This document shows, in pieces, positions 56,393-56,752 of a stretch of 56,752 nt of DNA. Numbering within the stretch: the first letter of the stretch is position 1; each line of letters opens with the position of its first letter. The notes beneath the pieces were generated by a model. That model saw only the letters and a program-made list of their open reading frames with translations. It did no database searches and was not told the origin of the DNA. The stretch is from Parvibaculum sp. (GTDB lineage: Bacteria > Pseudomonadota > Alphaproteobacteria > Parvibaculales > Parvibaculaceae). Where the stretch lies: the NCBI GenBank assembly GCA_019635975.1, contig JAHBYM010000005.1, positions 1 through 56,752 on the forward strand, in the 5' to 3' direction. The translations under genes were made by a program, and so were the position numbers.

Positions 56393-56752
56393 GTGAGCGC
56401 ATCGCAAGCCAATTCCTTCCGCAACGGCCCCGACGAGCGCGGGCGCTTCGGCATTTTCGGCGGTCGCTTTGTCGCCGAGACGCTGATGCCGCTGGTGCTC
56501 GATCTCGACAAGGCCTATGCGGAAGTGAGAAAGACCAACGCGTTTCAGGCCGAGATCGATGCGTTGCAGCGCGACTATGTGGGCCGTCCGAGCCCGCTTT
56601 ATTTCGCCGAGCGCCTGACCGAACATTTTCGCGAACAATCGGCGGCGGCCGGGCGTGACGGCGGCGCGAAAATCTACATGAAGCGCGACGAGCTGAACCA
56701 CACCGGCAGCCACAAGATCAATAATTGCCTTGGACAGATCCTGCTCGCGATG
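56393..56752 (+). CDS. trpB: Tryptophan synthase beta chain, 3' truncated by window
   Basis: The first 120 codons of TrpB. The start is GTG with GAGGAAG upstream. [17 protein letters not shown] and [15 protein letters not shown] are typical, and the PLP Lys is in [11 protein letters not shown] near residue 107. The window ends inside the coding region; the remainder (about 290 residues) and presumably trpA lie beyond. Confidence 0.95.
   Translation, partial: MSASQANSFRNGPDERGRFGIFGGRFVAETLMPLVLDLDKAYAEVRKTNAFQAEIDALQRDYVGRPSPLYFAERLTEHFREQSAAAGRDGGAKIYMKRDELNHTGSHKINNCLGQILLAM

Overview
The window is 56.7 kb of GC-rich bacterial chromosome. Gene content and order point to an alphaproteobacterium. 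The marker clusters are rnd-lptC-lptA-lptB-rpoN-hpf-ptsN, the DUF1150/Hsp20 pair, the FYDLN-acid (TIGR02300) gene beside aroA-cmk-rpsA, and ihfB-lapA-pyrF-trpF-trpB. Several acyl-CoA, Baeyer-Villiger and crotonase genes would fit a Parvibaculum-like member of the Hyphomicrobiales. That genus guess is an impression; no search was run. There is no phage, CRISPR array or complete classical insertion sequence. The only element that looks mobile is a small GIY-YIG gene between inverted palindromic repeats.

Layout. 1-6.1 kb: tRNA-Leu(CAG) missing its first 7 bases, RNase D, the LPS export genes lptC/A/B, sigma-54, the hibernation factor and EIIA-Ntr, closed by a strong intrinsic terminator. 6.1-6.7 kb: GIY-YIG gene flanked by 31-bp perfect inverted repeats. 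6.7-8.4 kb: Hsp20 and DUF1150 on the minus strand behind a candidate heat-shock promoter and a hairpin beside the Shine-Dalgarno, then superoxide dismutase. 8.5-14 kb: a DASS transporter and a split ferric ABC transporter, with the permease on plus and the ATPase and binding protein on minus. A four-repeat PhoB-type box and a Fur-like dyad precede the binding-protein gene. 14-26 kb: two RND efflux systems, the second headed by a PadR regulator, separated by a CoA-transferase-family gene and a GST gene. 26-29.8 kb: an FAH-family hydrolase, RecQ and a DUF3108 protein.

29.8-36.6 kb (minus): a branched-chain-type ABC transporter operon (livH-M-G-F, synthetase, binding protein) with an AMP-dependent acyl-CoA synthetase inside it. 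The imported substrate may therefore be a carboxylic acid activated to its CoA thioester. 36.9-41.9 kb (plus): a crotonase, a nitronate-monooxygenase-family flavoprotein, a small membrane protein and a P2-type cation ATPase. 42-48.5 kb: a tightly packed minus-strand operon of FAD aromatic-type monooxygenase, atypical SDR, membrane protein, exported FAH-fold protein and Baeyer-Villiger monooxygenase, with a divergent TetR gene and a double TGAG-N6-CTCA operator. This is the best candidate for an undescribed catabolic pathway. 48.5-56.7 kb: tRNA-Ala(GGC), the FYDLN-acid protein, aroA, cmk, rpsA, sppA (with an intrinsic-terminator-like hairpin inside its first codons), ihfB, lapA, pyrF, trpF and the start of trpB.

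Most of the window is ordinary core genome. The items most worth a second look are the GIY-YIG/palindrome unit, the Pho boxes (one at a ferric transporter, one orphan between convergent genes), the hairpin in sppA, the hsp20 leader hairpin and the operon containing an exported FAH-fold protein.
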